Below, one piece after another: positions 49,410-49,995 of a stretch of 49,995 nucleotides of DNA; the first letter of the stretch is position 1, and each line of letters starts with the position of its first letter. Source of the DNA: Acanthaster planci (lineage: Eukaryota; Echinodermata; Asteroidea; Valvatida; Acanthasteridae); contig NW_019091368.1 of assembly GCF_001949145.1 (NCBI RefSeq), positions 1,400,800 through 1,450,794 on the forward strand. The letters run 5' to 3'. Below the pieces are notes generated by a model. The model searched no databases. It saw only the letters and a list, made by a program, of their open reading frames with translations, and was not told the DNA's origin. The translations under genes and the position numbers were made by a program.

Positions 49410-49995
49410 CTGAAAGTGGGTACAAATAATGGAAAAGCCCCTTCCAGAGTGAACGGCACTGATCTCAGGAAGCACAAGCAATTTTTTCTATTAGTGAAAT
49501 GCAATTCAGATGAGTCTGGTGACTCTGACAATATGCTATCGCTGCTCATTTGCAGTGATCCCCGCCAATGGCCGTAAGCACTGAGAGAGCAATTGTATGG
49601 AGCTACGGTTCTGTGACAGTTGCTTTGCATCAAACCCAACACATTGCCCTGCGCCATTAAAGGGGGCCATTGGCTGGGTCTACTGGAAATGTCACTAGAT
49701 TCATCTTTATTTTCGGAGGTTCAACATGTTCAATGGGAGTCTTTACAGTAAAAGAAAAACAAGTACCAAAAGTAACAAACAGAAAAGCGAGTTTCATGCT
49801 TAACCCCTTCATGCCGGGGCATTTTTCAATGTTGATGATGCTGGGCCAGCATGACTATCATTTTTTCCGTTTTTAAAATCCTTCAAAAAGTCATCATTTC
49901 GTTTAACGGTCGTTTATAGCCGCACGAAGTAATCTTTAGGCACTACCCTAAGTTGACAGGTGACCTTAATTGACGCCCGAGTATTTCAGCTAGGC
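49410..49995 (-). other. TALPID3 intron, 5' end outside window
   Basis: No further exon with matching splice sites is apparent up to the window edge. I see nothing else in it. Confidence 0.6.

Overview
This is animal nuclear DNA. Coding sequence is split into exons with standard splice sites, introns reach about 9 kb, and old DNA-transposon debris is scattered between them. The conserved proteins, the many TACATGTA-type palindromes and the intron density suggest an invertebrate deuterostome (echinoderm, amphioxus or hemichordate). I cannot say which. There is no operon-like or bacterial structure.

Three genes are supported. (1) Positions 464-16280, plus strand: the nine 3'-most coding exons of a giant coiled-coil protein that I identify as CENP-F (mitosin), a kinetochore and nuclear-matrix protein. 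The first exons lie upstream of the window. The reading frame is continuous across all eight internal splice junctions, for 3,536 residues. It ends in a farnesylation box, Cys-Gln-Ile-Gln, matching the Cys-Lys-Val-Gln end of human CENP-F. Two exons (12718-12888 and 16080-16280) were built by splice-site reasoning, and one intron (14731-15216) uses a GC donor. (2) Positions 21378-36828, plus strand: a complete four-exon LC3 gene (Atg8 family, closest to vertebrate LC3C), 124 residues. The stop codon follows the conserved lipid-accepting glycine directly, so the product should need no ATG4 priming. (3) Positions 45352-49409, minus strand: the four 3'-most coding exons of TALPID3 (KIAA0586), a centriole and cilium protein. 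Its 5' part lies beyond the right edge.

The layout is CENPF and LC3 head-to-tail, then LC3 and TALPID3 tail-to-tail across about 8.5 kb of 3' UTR and intergenic DNA. The genes share no pathway; they act in mitosis, autophagy and ciliogenesis. In human, CENPF and MAP1LC3C are both on chromosome 1q, so this close pairing may be a remnant of ancestral linkage.

Non-coding DNA holds several recognisable repeats: a probable hAT MITE (5905-6593), a TTAA-flanked MITE (27435-27780), a foldback element with hammerhead-ribozyme-like core sequence (29335-29586), a 0.95 kb element with a GGATC-rich internal array (35044-35988), a perfect 77-bp tandem duplication (14988-15141), a dispersed short repeat with copies at 2594 and 17544, and a possible tRNA-derived SINE (47059-47160). 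I found no convincing novel multi-gene system. The most notable point is the pre-exposed glycine of the LC3 protein.
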